Below are positions 18,454 through 27,189 of a DNA stretch of 64,000 nucleotides, piece after piece (within the stretch, counting starts at the first letter, position 1; each line of letters opens with the position of its first letter). Where the stretch lies: NCBI GenBank assembly GCA_041737835.1, contig JBGSQY010000040.1; one strand, given 5' to 3'. Source of the DNA: Bythopirellula sp041737835 (lineage in GTDB: Bacteria > Planctomycetota > Planctomycetia > Pirellulales > Lacipirellulaceae). The notes under the pieces were generated by a model. The model was not told the DNA's origin, ran no database searches, and worked only from the letters and a program-made list of their open reading frames with translations. The position numbers and the translations under genes are program-made.

Positions 18454-19125
18454 CTATCGACGACGACGACCGACAAGTAAACCCATCATTGCGAGCCCAC
18501 CCAAAGCCAGGCTGGCCGGTTCGGGCACCGCGGTGATTTGAATGTTTCCGTAAGGAGCCACGTCCGTCACCCAAACATTCACGCCTGTGGTCTCAAAACC
18601 AAATTGGACATGGCGACCCGGCACCGGGATCGTGTTCAAGGTGACGCTGAAAGCACCCGTCGAAGTTAATGGGACTGCCGACACATTGAACGAGGAGTAG
18701 TCCGGAGCAAAATCCTTGATGAACGCGGTAGTCGAGTGAGCACTGGTAAAGGTGTTGCTCAGGACATTGCCAACAAACGTTACGCTCTGCCCAACAAGCG
18801 AGTCATCTTGGACATACATACTGGCCGCCATGATTTTGTTGCCGGCAGCACCAGGACCACCCGCGGGTGTGTACCAGTACGGATTGGGATCACCAATGGT
18901 ATTCGGAGCCAAGGTCAAAACCGGACCAGAGAATGAAGCTACGAGGTCCGCAGTTCCCCAGCCGCTGCCAAACTGATAAGCACCGCCATTGGACGGCAAA
19001 TCAGACACATTCATAAATCCGAGCCATGCGGCCCCTGGATCGACACTCACGGTGGCTGCATTTGAACGTTGTGCAGCGCCCCAGGCCACACATGCCACAA
19101 TCAACATAACCAGAATACGTTTCAT
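18454..19125 (-). CDS. PEP-CTERM secreted protein, paralogue of the next gene
   Basis: A 223-residue exported protein. The start at 19125 follows GGGAGAG and opens a clean signal peptide (KRILVMLIVACVAWGAA). The body is similar along its whole length to residues 20-210 of the downstream fusion protein: shared GFMNV, LTLAPN, DPNPYWYTP, FIKDFAPDYSSF and VWVTDVAPYG. It lacks the dockerin-like segment and ends directly with VPEPASLALGG, a hydrophobic helix and RRRR. The two genes look like a tandem duplication, about 115 bases apart. The domain's function is not known; PEP-CTERM proteins are usually sorted to the envelope or extracellular matrix. Confidence 0.85.
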   Translation of the reverse strand: MKRILVMLIVACVAWGAAQRSNAATVSVDPGAAWLGFMNVSDLPSNGGAYQFGSGWGTADLVASFSGPVLTLAPNTIGDPNPYWYTPAGGPGAAGNKIMAASMYVQDDSLVGQSVTFVGNVLSNTFTSAHSTTAFIKDFAPDYSSFNVSAVPLTSTGAFSVTLNTIPVPGRHVQFGFETTGVNVWVTDVAPYGNIQITAVPEPASLALGGLAMMGLLVGRRRR

Positions 19126-19483
19126 TAGTCGCTCTCCCAAAAGATTGTGCCGCGTCGGATCGGAATAGTAAGAACGCAATTCGCAAGCAGTGCCACGGCA
19201 AGACAACTGACGAATTTCTGGCGCGAAAATAATTCGTCGCCAAAGCCTCCAACAAACAAGAACACTGAAAAGTCGTGACTAGTAGTCGCGTGTGAGAAAA
19301 GCCCTGCTGGCCCCAGGAAAGCTGTTTCTAAGAAGTAACACACGCGAAACAGTTAGTATCATAAGTGACGGTAACAACGGTGTCAACAAATTTTCCGAAT
19401 TTTGTGTGACGAGAATTATTTTGCCGGCGATATTTATCGGGCCAAGGAAAACGCCTGAAACAACCGGGTTTATTGAGATTCTG

Positions 19484-19502
19484 TTTGAGAAAATGTTTCA
19501 AA
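19484..19502. promoter_or_regulatory. Candidate operator (inverted repeat)
   Basis: TTTGA and TCAAA flank nine bases, about 85 bases before the LacI-type gene. LacI-family proteins bind palindromes and often control their own gene. This one has no CpG centre, which most LacI-family operators have, so support is weak. Confidence 0.25.
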
Positions 19503-19530
19503 ATTGTCTTTCCTCTGAGTAACTTCGTGA

Positions 19531-19548
19531 TTACACTAAGTGATGTAA
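19531..19548. promoter_or_regulatory. Candidate operator overlapping the regulator's 5' region
   Basis: TTACA and TGTAA form a perfect inverted repeat with eight bases between them, and CACT-A-AGTG is nested inside. It lies about 40 bases before the LacI-type start codon, a fitting place for autoregulation. No functional evidence. Confidence 0.3.
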
Positions 19549-19585
19549 CTGTTTCTTGTCACAATTCTCCTCATACGGTTCGGCC

Positions 19586-20641
19586 ATGCCTTCGATTCGC
19601 GAAGTCGCTAAAGAAGCCGGCGTTTCCATCGCCACTGTTTCTCGCGTCATTAATGGTAACGGTTCTGTTGCCCTAGAGTTGAAAAATCAGGTTCTCGCAG
19701 CTATTGATCGCTGCGATTATCTCCCCTCGGTGGGACGGCGCGCATGCGATTCCGTGGCGTTACTCTATGTCGGGCAATTCAGTCCCGGTTCGCCGTATGA
19801 CTCGGCCTGTATCGAAGGCATGATCAACGTCATGCGGAAGAGCAATCACGATTTGACTGTGATCGATCTGGCACGCGATAAGCAACCCGACGAAAGTTAT
19901 CGGCAGTTTTTTGGACGTAAAGGTATCTGCGGCGCGATCGTGCGTTCGACCGCGGCCGATCGCGCGATTCTGATGAAGATGGCGCAGGAACAGTTCCCAA
20001 TTGTTGTGTTGGGCGATCACTTCGAGCATCCCCGGCTACCGTTTGTGTACGCAAGTTCGCGCAACGCCAGCCGCGAGGCGATGGAGCATCTCATTTCGCT
20101 GGGACATCGCAACATTGCGTTCGCCGCGAGCGATTGCGAAGACGGTGACCACGGCGACCGCTTTGCGGCGTACTGCGATATCATGAAATCGACCGGCTTA
20201 TACAAAGAGGACTATATCAGCCGCATTCCTCCTCACCGGATGGATGGCGCGCAGTTGTTGCGCAAACTCATGGCGATGCCCAATCCACCGACCGGCGTGT
20301 TCGCGGCCGATCCGTTCATCGCGATCGGTTTGATCAACGAAGCCCACGCCTTGGGTATCAAAGTGCCGAATGAGCTTTCCATCGTGGGATTCGACGATAC
20401 CGATACCCGCAGCCAGTTGTATCCCCGCATGACGGCCATTTGTCAGGATTCGCTGCTGCTGGGCAGCGTGGCGTTTGAATGCATCATGCAACTGATCAAA
20501 GGCGAATCGCTCCCTGTAACAGCCAACTATGTGCAATCGGCGTGGTTGGAGATCAATTCGACAACCGCCCCGCCGCCGGCCGAGCGTTTTCGCGTCCTCA
20601 CAAACGGATTGCGCTTGCCGACGCTGGAAAAAGCCCGCTAG
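19586..20641 (+). CDS. LacI-family transcriptional regulator
   Basis: A 351-residue repressor-type protein. Residues 1-55 are the LacI helix-turn-helix and hinge (PSIREVAKEAGVSIATVSRV); the ATG at 19586 puts it at the very N-terminus, as is normal. The rest is a periplasmic-binding-protein-like sensor domain with SLGHRNIAF, GVFAADPFIAIGL and the family end segment ELSIVGFDDTD. Such regulators respond to sugars or their phosphates. It diverges from the tandem PEP-CTERM genes and lies a few kilobases from the GH16 enzyme and sugar symporter, so a carbohydrate-responsive role is likely; the ligand is unknown. Confidence 0.93.
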   Translation: MPSIREVAKEAGVSIATVSRVINGNGSVALELKNQVLAAIDRCDYLPSVGRRACDSVALLYVGQFSPGSPYDSACIEGMINVMRKSNHDLTVIDLARDKQPDESYRQFFGRKGICGAIVRSTAADRAILMKMAQEQFPIVVLGDHFEHPRLPFVYASSRNASREAMEHLISLGHRNIAFAASDCEDGDHGDRFAAYCDIMKSTGLYKEDYISRIPPHRMDGAQLLRKLMAMPNPPTGVFAADPFIAIGLINEAHALGIKVPNELSIVGFDDTDTRSQLYPRMTAICQDSLLLGSVAFECIMQLIKGESLPVTANYVQSAWLEINSTTAPPPAERFRVLTNGLRLPTLEKAR

Positions 20642-20725
20642 CCGCACGCTTCGCGCGGCGTTCTCAATGTGCGTGCCAACTGGTATCATGGTGGGGAAGT
20701 TTTCCCGCGGTCATGATTTTAAGCG

Positions 20726-22513
20726 ATGGCATTAATACAACTGAGTGATTTGAGCGTCGGATTCCGCGGACCGGCGTTGCTGGAAGACGTGGATTGTCAG
20801 ATCGAACGCGGCCAGCGGATCGGTTTGCTGGGTCGTAACGGCTCGGGCAAAACGACGCTGATGCGGATTCTTTCGGGGCAAATCTTGCCCGATCATGGCC
20901 AAGTTTTGTGCGCCCCCGAGACCCGCGTGTCGCTATTGCCCCAAGAAGTGCCGCTGGGCCTCACAGGCACAGTCGAGGAAGTGGTCCGCGGCGGTTTGGA
21001 CCAAGTCGAAGACGAGTACCACCACGACTGGGAAGGCGAACAGCGGCTCGAACGGTTGCTCACGGAAATGTCGCTCGACGCAGAGCGGCAAGTCGAAACG
21101 CTTTCCGCCGGTATGAAACGTCGTGTGCTGCTGGCGCGGCAATTGGTGGCCAATCCCGATTTGTTGCTGCTCGACGAGCCCACGAACCACCTCGATATCG
21201 AAGCGATCATCTGGCTGGAAGATTTTCTGGTGCGTTGGTCGGGGACATATTTGTTCGTGACTCACGACCGGGCGTTCTTGCGTAAGCTCGCCACGCGGAT
21301 TCTGGAGATCGATCGCGGCAAGCTCTTTGATTGGTCGTGCGATTACGACACGTTCTTGAAACGCAAAGAAGCTGCGCTAGCCGCCGAAGAAAAACAAAAC
21401 GCCCTGTTCGACAAAAAGCTCGCGCAGGAAGAAGCCTGGATTCGCCAGGGGATCAAAGCTCGTCGCACGCGGAACGAAGGCCGTGTGCGGGCGCTTAAGG
21501 AACTTCGCGTGAAGCGCTCCGAACGGCGCAGCAATGTCGGCAAGGCGAAGGTCAACATTCAGACTGAGCAGCGTAGCGGAGCACTGGTGATTCGTGCCGA
21601 GGAGGTTTCCTTTGGCTACGATGGCCACGACATCGTCAGTGACTTCTCCACCGAGGTCATGCGCGGCGACAAGATCGGCATCATTGGCCCCAATGGCGCG
21701 GGCAAATCGACGCTCTTGCGTTTGCTGCTCGGCAAACTGGAACCCCAAAGCGGCAGCGTGCGATTGGGAACGAATTTGCAGATCGCTTATTTCGATCAGC
21801 TCCGCGATCAACTCAACGAAGAAAAAACCGTACAAGATAACGTGGGCGAAGGGGGCGACGAACTGCTGATTAACGGCAGGGCACGGCATGTGCTCGGTTA
21901 TTTGCAGGACTTCCTGTTCACGCCGGAACGTGCACGAACGCAAGTGAAGTTCCTCTCCGGTGGTGAACGAAATCGGGTGTTGCTCGCCAAACTGTTTTCC
22001 AAACCCGCCAACTTGATCGTGCTCGACGAACCGACCAACGATTTGGATTCCGAGACGCTGGAACTGTTGGAAGAGCAATTGATCGAATTTCCGGGGACGA
22101 TGTTGATGGTGAGCCACGACCGCGAGTTCCTGAATAACGTCGTCACGAGCACGATTGCCTTCGAGCAAGCGGGACCACGGGAATACGTCGGCGGGTATGA
22201 CGACTGGTTGCGGCAACGAGCTGTCATTGCCGAGCAAGCCGAGGAAAAAGCCGCTGTGACTGCTGTTGCCGCTAAGCCGCAAGCGGCTAAAAGAAAGCTA
22301 TCCTACAACGAGCAACGCGAGCTGACTGGATTGCCGGCGAAGATCGAAAAGTTGGAACAAAAAGTGGGCGAATTGCACACCGCGATGGCAGCACCGGATT
22401 TCTTCAAGCAAGCCGGGACCGTCATTGCCACCAAGCAGGCGGAACTGCAAGCCCTCGAAGCGGAACTCTCCACGGCTTATGTGCGGTGGGAAGAGTTGGA
22501 AAAACCGGCGTGA
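20726..22513 (+). CDS. uup: ABC-F ATPase, Uup-like
   Basis: A 595-residue soluble protein with two ABC ATPase domains and no membrane helices. The first has Walker A GRNGSGKT (36-43), signature LSAGMKR (about 127) and DEPTNHLD. The second has GPNGAGKST (about 320), LSGGERN (about 409) and DEPTNDLD (about 431). A charged linker joins them, and the last 80 residues form a coiled coil, the feature that separates Uup from EttA and other ABC-F members. ABC-F proteins act on ribosomes; Uup is also linked to ribosome assembly and to limiting transposon excision. It ends one base from a convergent gene. Confidence 0.9.
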   Translation: MALIQLSDLSVGFRGPALLEDVDCQIERGQRIGLLGRNGSGKTTLMRILSGQILPDHGQVLCAPETRVSLLPQEVPLGLTGTVEEVVRGGLDQVEDEYHHDWEGEQRLERLLTEMSLDAERQVETLSAGMKRRVLLARQLVANPDLLLLDEPTNHLDIEAIIWLEDFLVRWSGTYLFVTHDRAFLRKLATRILEIDRGKLFDWSCDYDTFLKRKEAALAAEEKQNALFDKKLAQEEAWIRQGIKARRTRNEGRVRALKELRVKRSERRSNVGKAKVNIQTEQRSGALVIRAEEVSFGYDGHDIVSDFSTEVMRGDKIGIIGPNGAGKSTLLRLLLGKLEPQSGSVRLGTNLQIAYFDQLRDQLNEEKTVQDNVGEGGDELLINGRARHVLGYLQDFLFTPERARTQVKFLSGGERNRVLLAKLFSKPANLIVLDEPTNDLDSETLELLEEQLIEFPGTMLMVSHDREFLNNVVTSTIAFEQAGPREYVGGYDDWLRQRAVIAEQAEEKAAVTAVAAKPQAAKRKLSYNEQRELTGLPAKIEKLEQKVGELHTAMAAPDFFKQAGTVIATKQAELQALEAELSTAYVRWEELEKPA

Positions 22514-22514
22514 T

Positions 22515-23975
22515 TCAGCGGATCAAATCCGGCTTGATGTTCTCAATCACCATGCCGTTTTCTGTTTGCAGCATGATTCCCAGCAAGTTGCCGTTGGAAC
22601 TCATGACACACGCCCCGTGCCAGGTTTCGTCGAACGGCAAACGGGAATCAATTTGCCAACGATCTTCGGCAAACGTCAAACGATCAGTAGCAATCGGCGT
22701 AGTGAGATTGTCGCTTCCGCAAGTGACGATCAGTTCCTGATACTTGCTCAAGTCGGCATTGGGCTGAATCTTCGCCCGTGGCCAAGTTGATTCCGCTTTG
22801 AATTCCTCGGCCGACAACACGCGCTTGGCTAAACCGCCGCTGATGATGATTCCCTCGGCGACGATGGGAATCGTCTCGCCCCAGATTTCAAGCGTCCGCT
22901 CGTCCTCTTTGTCGAAACTCAATAAATCCGCCGGACCAAGAATGGCCCGATTTTCCACTGCCAACAACCAGCCGCGCCGACGGTTGTGGCCAAACACGGC
23001 CAGCGCACCTTTGCCTTGCGAGATCGCAATCGTCGGCTGGGGGAAAATAAAATCATCGGGCAGCGATGCGCTGCCGATCGCGAGCCGTGGTTGCCACTCC
23101 AGCCATTCATCGCGGGGAGATTTCGTCAGTTCAAACCGATGCCCGGTGCTCACTCGCTCGCCGGCGGCATCCGGCGTTGCCATGGCCACACCCCCGGCAG
23201 CGATGGTGGCCAAAGTCTCGGCATCAAATTCCAACCCTTGAAAACCAAAGCGTAGATCGATGCCGCTATTGCTCCAGAATCGCGTGTTGTCGCGGATCAG
23301 CGAACGATACTCGGGGCGAATGTAAGTTCTCGCCACCACATTGGACGAATCGTTGGTGAGACCGACGCTGATAACGTGCCCGATATCAACGCCGCGATAG
23401 CTCACCGGCGAGCCACGTTGCAGTCCAAAACGCTGAATCGATTCCAACACAATTTCTAATCCATCAGAAATATCTTCGACCGACGGAGGGGGATCCGAGA
23501 GCCCTTCAAATACAGTCGCACGGGCACCATTAGGCGATCCGGGCAGCACGCCGACGTAACGGCCGCTGAGCAACGTATCGAGCCCCCGAATCTGTCCGAG
23601 GCGAATATCTGGTTTCTCAATCCAGAAGCGAGTTCCTTCACGGGCTAACGGAGCCGACTCGGCCGTGAGTTCCGCCGTGACGGTCACATGTTTGAGGTCG
23701 TCATCAAGCACCAGAGATTTCACTTCGCCGACGTCGATGCCGCGGTAACGAACTTTGTCACCAGGCACCAAACCATGGCCTTCGGTGAATGCGATCTGAA
23801 TTTGAGTTCCCGACGTATCAAGTGCTGCCCAAATCAAGGCGATCGCAACCAAAAAGCAAAGGGCCGTCACATTCCAGACCCGTGACGTGAGCTGTCCCGC
23901 GACACGCGCCGGATGCGCAACACTGCGAACCTCAGCCGTGGGAAATTCCGATAGTGGGGAAGTCTCGTCACTCAT
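22515..23975 (-). CDS. PqiB-like MCE-domain protein with extra C-terminal domain
   Basis: A 486-residue inner-membrane-anchored protein. The ATG at 23975 follows GGAAGG and overlaps the end of the PqiA-like gene by eight bases. One membrane helix (about 33-54) is followed by two MCE domains (first about 60-140, with LVPGDKVRYRGIDVGEV; second about 175-260, with LQRGSPVSYRGVDIGHV). MCE proteins form rings or tubes that carry lipids across the periplasm. The last 200 residues are not MCE; GHNRRRGWLLAV and GACVMSSNGNLLGIMLQ recall the beta-barrel of trypsin-like proteases, with no catalytic Ser motif seen. Canonical PqiB has three MCE domains and no such tail. Confidence 0.85.
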   Translation of the reverse strand: MSDETSPLSEFPTAEVRSVAHPARVAGQLTSRVWNVTALCFLVAIALIWAALDTSGTQIQIAFTEGHGLVPGDKVRYRGIDVGEVKSLVLDDDLKHVTVTAELTAESAPLAREGTRFWIEKPDIRLGQIRGLDTLLSGRYVGVLPGSPNGARATVFEGLSDPPPSVEDISDGLEIVLESIQRFGLQRGSPVSYRGVDIGHVISVGLTNDSSNVVARTYIRPEYRSLIRDNTRFWSNSGIDLRFGFQGLEFDAETLATIAAGGVAMATPDAAGERVSTGHRFELTKSPRDEWLEWQPRLAIGSASLPDDFIFPQPTIAISQGKGALAVFGHNRRRGWLLAVENRAILGPADLLSFDKEDERTLEIWGETIPIVAEGIIISGGLAKRVLSAEEFKAESTWPRAKIQPNADLSKYQELIVTCGSDNLTTPIATDRLTFAEDRWQIDSRLPFDETWHGACVMSSNGNLLGIMLQTENGMVIENIKPDLIR

Positions 23976-24612
23976 TGTCACCTTCCCAAATCGCATAAGG
24001 GTTAAACGACAACGAGGCGAGCATGCTCATCGCCACGCACAGCACAAACGCCCAGACCGCTGGACCGATATGAAATTCCACTAGTGTGCCCAATTTTACC
24101 AGCATCACCAAAAACGCCAGCAGCATCACATCCATCATGCTCCATCGGCCTGCTTGTTCCATGATGCGATAAGTGAGTGCTTTATGATTGCGGTGGAGGA
24201 TCCCGAAAAGACTCAATTCCAACAGCAGCACGATTTTGACTAAGGGAAAGATAATCGAAAAGAGTAACACGACAAAACCAACGAACCAACTCCCCTCGCG
24301 GATCAGTTCAATGGTTCCCATCAGCAGACTGGATTGATGATGCCGGCCGAGGCGTTCGATTTCAAGAATCGGCAGCAAAATTGCCGGCCAATACAGCACA
24401 AAAGCAGCCATGGCCAACGCGGCAGTGCGACTGGCGGAATAATCGCCAAAGCGGCTGACCGTGGCCCCGCAGCGCGAGCAGGCAGCGACTTGCTTCGCAG
24501 CGAGCAGCGGAATGTGTTGAATCAACCCGCAGCAGTGACAGGCTTTCAGGTCGGAAATGGAATTGGCCACGGCATGCTCCCGAGAATGCGGCGGCGGTCC
24601 ATCAAGCACCAC
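23968..24612 (-). CDS. PqiA-like membrane protein
   Basis: A 214-residue inner-membrane protein. It starts with a zinc-ribbon-like pair (CHCCG and CSRCG about 20 residues apart) and then has four hydrophobic helices, the layout of one PqiA/YebS half. FPLVKIVLL and the segment RWSMMDVMLL before the last helices are family motifs. E. coli PqiA is a tandem of two such halves; here there is one. The start is a GTG at 24612, and another GTG 15 codons in is possible. It is translationally coupled to the MCE gene, so the pair likely forms a lipid-transport unit. RNase III lies 17 bases upstream. Confidence 0.85.
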   Translation of the reverse strand: MVLDGPPPHSREHAVANSISDLKACHCCGLIQHIPLLAAKQVAACSRCGATVSRFGDYSASRTAALAMAAFVLYWPAILLPILEIERLGRHHQSSLLMGTIELIREGSWFVGFVVLLFSIIFPLVKIVLLLELSLFGILHRNHKALTYRIMEQAGRWSMMDVMLLAFLVMLVKLGTLVEFHIGPAVWAFVLCVAMSMLASLSFNPYAIWEGDNE

Positions 24613-24629
24613 TCTTAATCACCCCACTC

Positions 24630-25400
24630 TCAATCACCATTTTCAAATAAATCGTCGGTGGGGTAGGGGACCGGCTTACCGCCGAGTTGGCTGATCGCAT
24701 TGTGTGCGGCGCGCTGTTCGGATTCCTTTTTGCTGCGACCCCACGCAGGTGCAAACAGGACCGACGCGACTTGAGCCGCCACCTTGAAGCACTTGCTGTG
24801 GTCAGGCCCTTTTTCGTCGAGCAAGTTGTAAATCGGCGTCACGCCATGTTCGCGTTGCGCAAAGTGTTGCAGCTGTGATTTGTAGTTGCCGCGGAACTCT
24901 CCAGAGACGGTCTGTTCGATTTCCGCTTCAATGTGCTTGAGAATAAATGCCTTGGCCGGCTCGATGCCGCCGTCCATATAAATAGCAGCGATCAACGACT
25001 CGAGCGCCGCGGCAATCACCGAACGCGGAATCTCGGGATCGGCGGCCATGCCTTTGCCGAGCATTAAGAATTCGTGCAGCCCCAAGTTCTCCGAAATCGT
25101 TGCGCAAGTGTCTCGGCTCACCACGACCGATTTGATCTTTGTGAGGTCCCCTTCGAGATATTCGGGGTACTGCAAATACAATTGTTCGCAAACAACGAAA
25201 CCCAGGATAGCATCGCCGAGAAACTCCATCCGCTCGTTCGATGCCAAGCGATGCGAAACCCCCGAGGCATGCTTGAGGGCCGCGTTAAGAAACTCGACGT
25301 TGCGGAAACGATAGCCGATCTGCTCCTGGCAGGCTTCCAGATCGGTCAGTGTTGAGGAATTTGATTCAGACAAAGAAACTCTCAGCGAGCGGGTGATCAT
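24630..25400 (-). CDS. rnc: Ribonuclease III with a substituted active-site Asp
   Basis: A 256-residue double-strand-specific endonuclease that processes rRNA and mRNA. The nuclease domain carries the signature NERMEFLGDAILG (Glu56, Glu59, Asp63). The second half of the metal site normally reads D-x-x-E before a GAIYLD-like segment; here it reads AALESLIAAIYMDGG, so Glu134 is present but the position of E. coli Asp114 is Ala131. The double-stranded RNA-binding domain follows at about 180-248 (NYKSQLQHFAQ, GRSKKESEQRAAHNA). Start is the ATG at 25400. The first 18 residues are an unconserved extension. Catalysis may be weakened, or the lineage may tolerate the change. Confidence 0.93.
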   Translation of the reverse strand: MITRSLRVSLSESNSSTLTDLEACQEQIGYRFRNVEFLNAALKHASGVSHRLASNERMEFLGDAILGFVVCEQLYLQYPEYLEGDLTKIKSVVVSRDTCATISENLGLHEFLMLGKGMAADPEIPRSVIAAALESLIAAIYMDGGIEPAKAFILKHIEAEIEQTVSGEFRGNYKSQLQHFAQREHGVTPIYNLLDEKGPDHSKCFKVAAQVASVLFAPAWGRSKKESEQRAAHNAISQLGGKPVPYPTDDLFENGD

Positions 25401-25712
25401 GGGTGCGAAGTTGATCTCACTTGACTTAAAACCCTACGGCACAAGCGTTTTCGCACTCTTTCTAGGCTACCCACGACCCGAAAAAGTGTCAACGCGAGAC
25501 ATGGCTGTCCAAGGGGTTCCAATTGTTCTTGTTGCGTCGCTCAGGGGTCATTAGCGCCCAAAGTTCATGGTTTAACGCAGGTCCTTCGTGTGGGGGTGAC
25601 CAAATTTCGGGGGTAGTCTTTCAAGGGTTGTCATCGAAAATGAAGCCTGCCCAGGGAATGATTGAACAGATACACTGCAAGATTCCCTCACTCGTTTTGA
25701 TGCTCGGTGTCC
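25401..25712. other. 312-base intergenic region upstream of mgtE
   Basis: Divergent spacer between rnc and mgtE. MgtE genes are often under a Mg2+ riboswitch in Gram-positive bacteria; no M-box-like arrangement was recognised here. No gene or clear promoter was picked out. Confidence 0.5.
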
Positions 25713-27071
25713 ATGATTAACACGCTTTACCTGCCGGAACTACGCGAAATGCTGGCCGCCCAAGACATGGGCGAGCTGCAGGAGTTCTGCACCGCGCTGC
25801 ATCCGGCTCGTACGGTGGAGTTCATGGAAGGACTCGCGTCGGACGAAGCCTGGGCGGTCTTGCAAGCTGCCGACCGCAATACACGGGCTCAGATCTTTAG
25901 CTATCTGCCAGAAGAGATGCAGGTCGCGATTCTTGAAACCAGCGATCCCAAGGGAGTCAGCCAACTCATCGCCGACATGCCCCCCGACGACCGGGTGGAC
26001 CTGATGAAAAAGGCCGACCCGGTGATCGTGGAAGAAGTGTTGGCCCTGGTGCCGACCAAGGAACGCCGCGACATCCTCCGCCTGCGAGCCTATCCGGAAG
26101 GGACTGCCGGGGCGTTGATGACCACCGAAGTGGCGTTCCTGCCCGAGACACTCACGGTTCGCGATGCCCTCGAAGAGATCGGTCGCGAGTCGCACGACTT
26201 CGAGACGATCTATTACATCTACATTGTCGATGCTGAAATGCATCTGCGGGGACTTGTGTCGGCACGGCAACTGGTCACGCACATCGGTAAGCCGAACCTG
26301 CTGCTTTCCGAGTTGATGACCCGCGATCTGGTCACGGTGGTGGCGACCGACGATCAGGAAACCGTGGCCGAGAAGGTGGCGGACTATAACTTTCTGGCGA
26401 TCCCGGTGGTCGACAGCGAGCAACGCCTCGTCGGTATTATTACGCACGACGACGTGATCGACGTGTTGCAAGAAGAAGCAACCCGCGACGCGCATCTCGC
26501 GGGTGCCGTGGGGCCGTTGACCGAAACTTATTTGGCCACCCCCTGGATGCAGCTCACTCGGCACAGGGCAGGGTGGCTGGTCTTGTTGTTCGCCGGGGCG
26601 TTGTTCACCACCTTTGCCATGCGGTCGTATAACGACAGTGTGCAAGAATTTGCGTGGATCGCTTGGTTTGTGCCGCTCGTGATTTCCACCGGGGGCAACT
26701 CCGGAAGCCAATCCGCGACGTTGATGATTCGCGCTTTGACGACCAAAGAAATCTCGCCCTCCGATTGGCGGCGAGTTGTTGTGCGTGAACTGGTGATCGG
26801 CTTCTTATTAGGGGGCTGCCTCTCGATCATCGGCTACATGGTGGGCTGTTTTATGGCTCCCTCGTTTATCGATGCGCTCGTGTTGCCGCTAACAATTGTG
26901 CTCGTGGTGGCCTGCGGTACGCTATTGGGATCGCTGTTGCCGCTGTTATTTCATTGGCTGGGCTTTGACCCCGCGTTGATGAGCACCCCGTTTATCGCGG
27001 GCATCAGCGACATCGTGGGCATCGTGCTCTACATGAACGTCGCAGGCTGGCTGCTCAAGTCGAACATGTAG
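25713..27071 (+). CDS. mgtE: MgtE-type magnesium channel/transporter
   Basis: A 452-residue protein in the standard MgtE layout: a helical N-domain (about 1-125, MPPDDRVDLM), two CBS domains (about 130-250, ending GIITHDDVIDVLQEEA), a connecting helix, then five membrane helices. The pore motif STGGNSGSQ (about 324) and the final NVAGWLL region are conserved. The cytosolic N and CBS domains sense Mg2+ and close the channel when it is plentiful. The ATG at 25713 is preferred over a GTG two codons upstream. It is monocistronic, with a terminator-like repeat after it. Confidence 0.95.
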   Translation: MINTLYLPELREMLAAQDMGELQEFCTALHPARTVEFMEGLASDEAWAVLQAADRNTRAQIFSYLPEEMQVAILETSDPKGVSQLIADMPPDDRVDLMKKADPVIVEEVLALVPTKERRDILRLRAYPEGTAGALMTTEVAFLPETLTVRDALEEIGRESHDFETIYYIYIVDAEMHLRGLVSARQLVTHIGKPNLLLSELMTRDLVTVVATDDQETVAEKVADYNFLAIPVVDSEQRLVGIITHDDVIDVLQEEATRDAHLAGAVGPLTETYLATPWMQLTRHRAGWLVLLFAGALFTTFAMRSYNDSVQEFAWIAWFVPLVISTGGNSGSQSATLMIRALTTKEISPSDWRRVVVRELVIGFLLGGCLSIIGYMVGCFMAPSFIDALVLPLTIVLVVACGTLLGSLLPLLFHWLGFDPALMSTPFIAGISDIVGIVLYMNVAGWLLKSNM

Positions 27072-27081
27072 ACTCAATTTA

Positions 27082-27124
27082 GCCCCGGGTGATCGGGAGG
27101 TTCTGCCGAGCGTCCGCCCGGGGC
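27082..27124 (+). terminator. Terminator-like inverted repeat after mgtE
   Basis: GCCCCGGG (27082-27089) pairs perfectly with CCCGGGGC (27117-27124) across 27 bases, starting ten bases after the mgtE stop. There is no T-tract. Confidence 0.4.
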
Positions 27125-27137
27125 AGCAAAGTTCTTA

Positions 27138-27176
27138 ACCACTGATGGACGCTGATCAACGCTAATAAGGGTTAAT
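27138..27176. repeat. Small repeat-like element, imperfect 11-base units
   Basis: After AACCA come imperfect units of about eleven bases (CTGATGGACG, CTGATCAACG, CTAATAAGGG), then GGTTAATAAA. AACC and GGTT at the ends are complementary. It resembles short interspersed intergenic repeats common in planctomycetes and similar genomes. It lies just after the stop of the minus-strand hypothetical gene. Confidence 0.35.
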
Positions 27177-27189
27177 AAATCAGAAATCT

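Larger units (their letters stand above)
19126..19585. other. 460-base divergent intergenic region
   Basis: An AT-rich region between the minus-strand PEP-CTERM gene and the plus-strand LacI-type gene. It must hold both promoters. Two short inverted repeats near the regulator start are listed separately as operator candidates. No gene is seen in it. Confidence 0.55.

Noticed and set aside
25401..25712. Possible Mg2+ riboswitch before mgtE
   Set aside because: No conserved three-helix arrangement or terminator switch could be drawn; the guess would rest only on the downstream gene.
26528..26830. Antisense open frames inside mgtE, and similar ones inside the glycosidase, pilus and ABC genes
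   Set aside because: Long antisense frames are expected in GC-rich coding DNA. None has a ribosome-binding site or protein-like composition.
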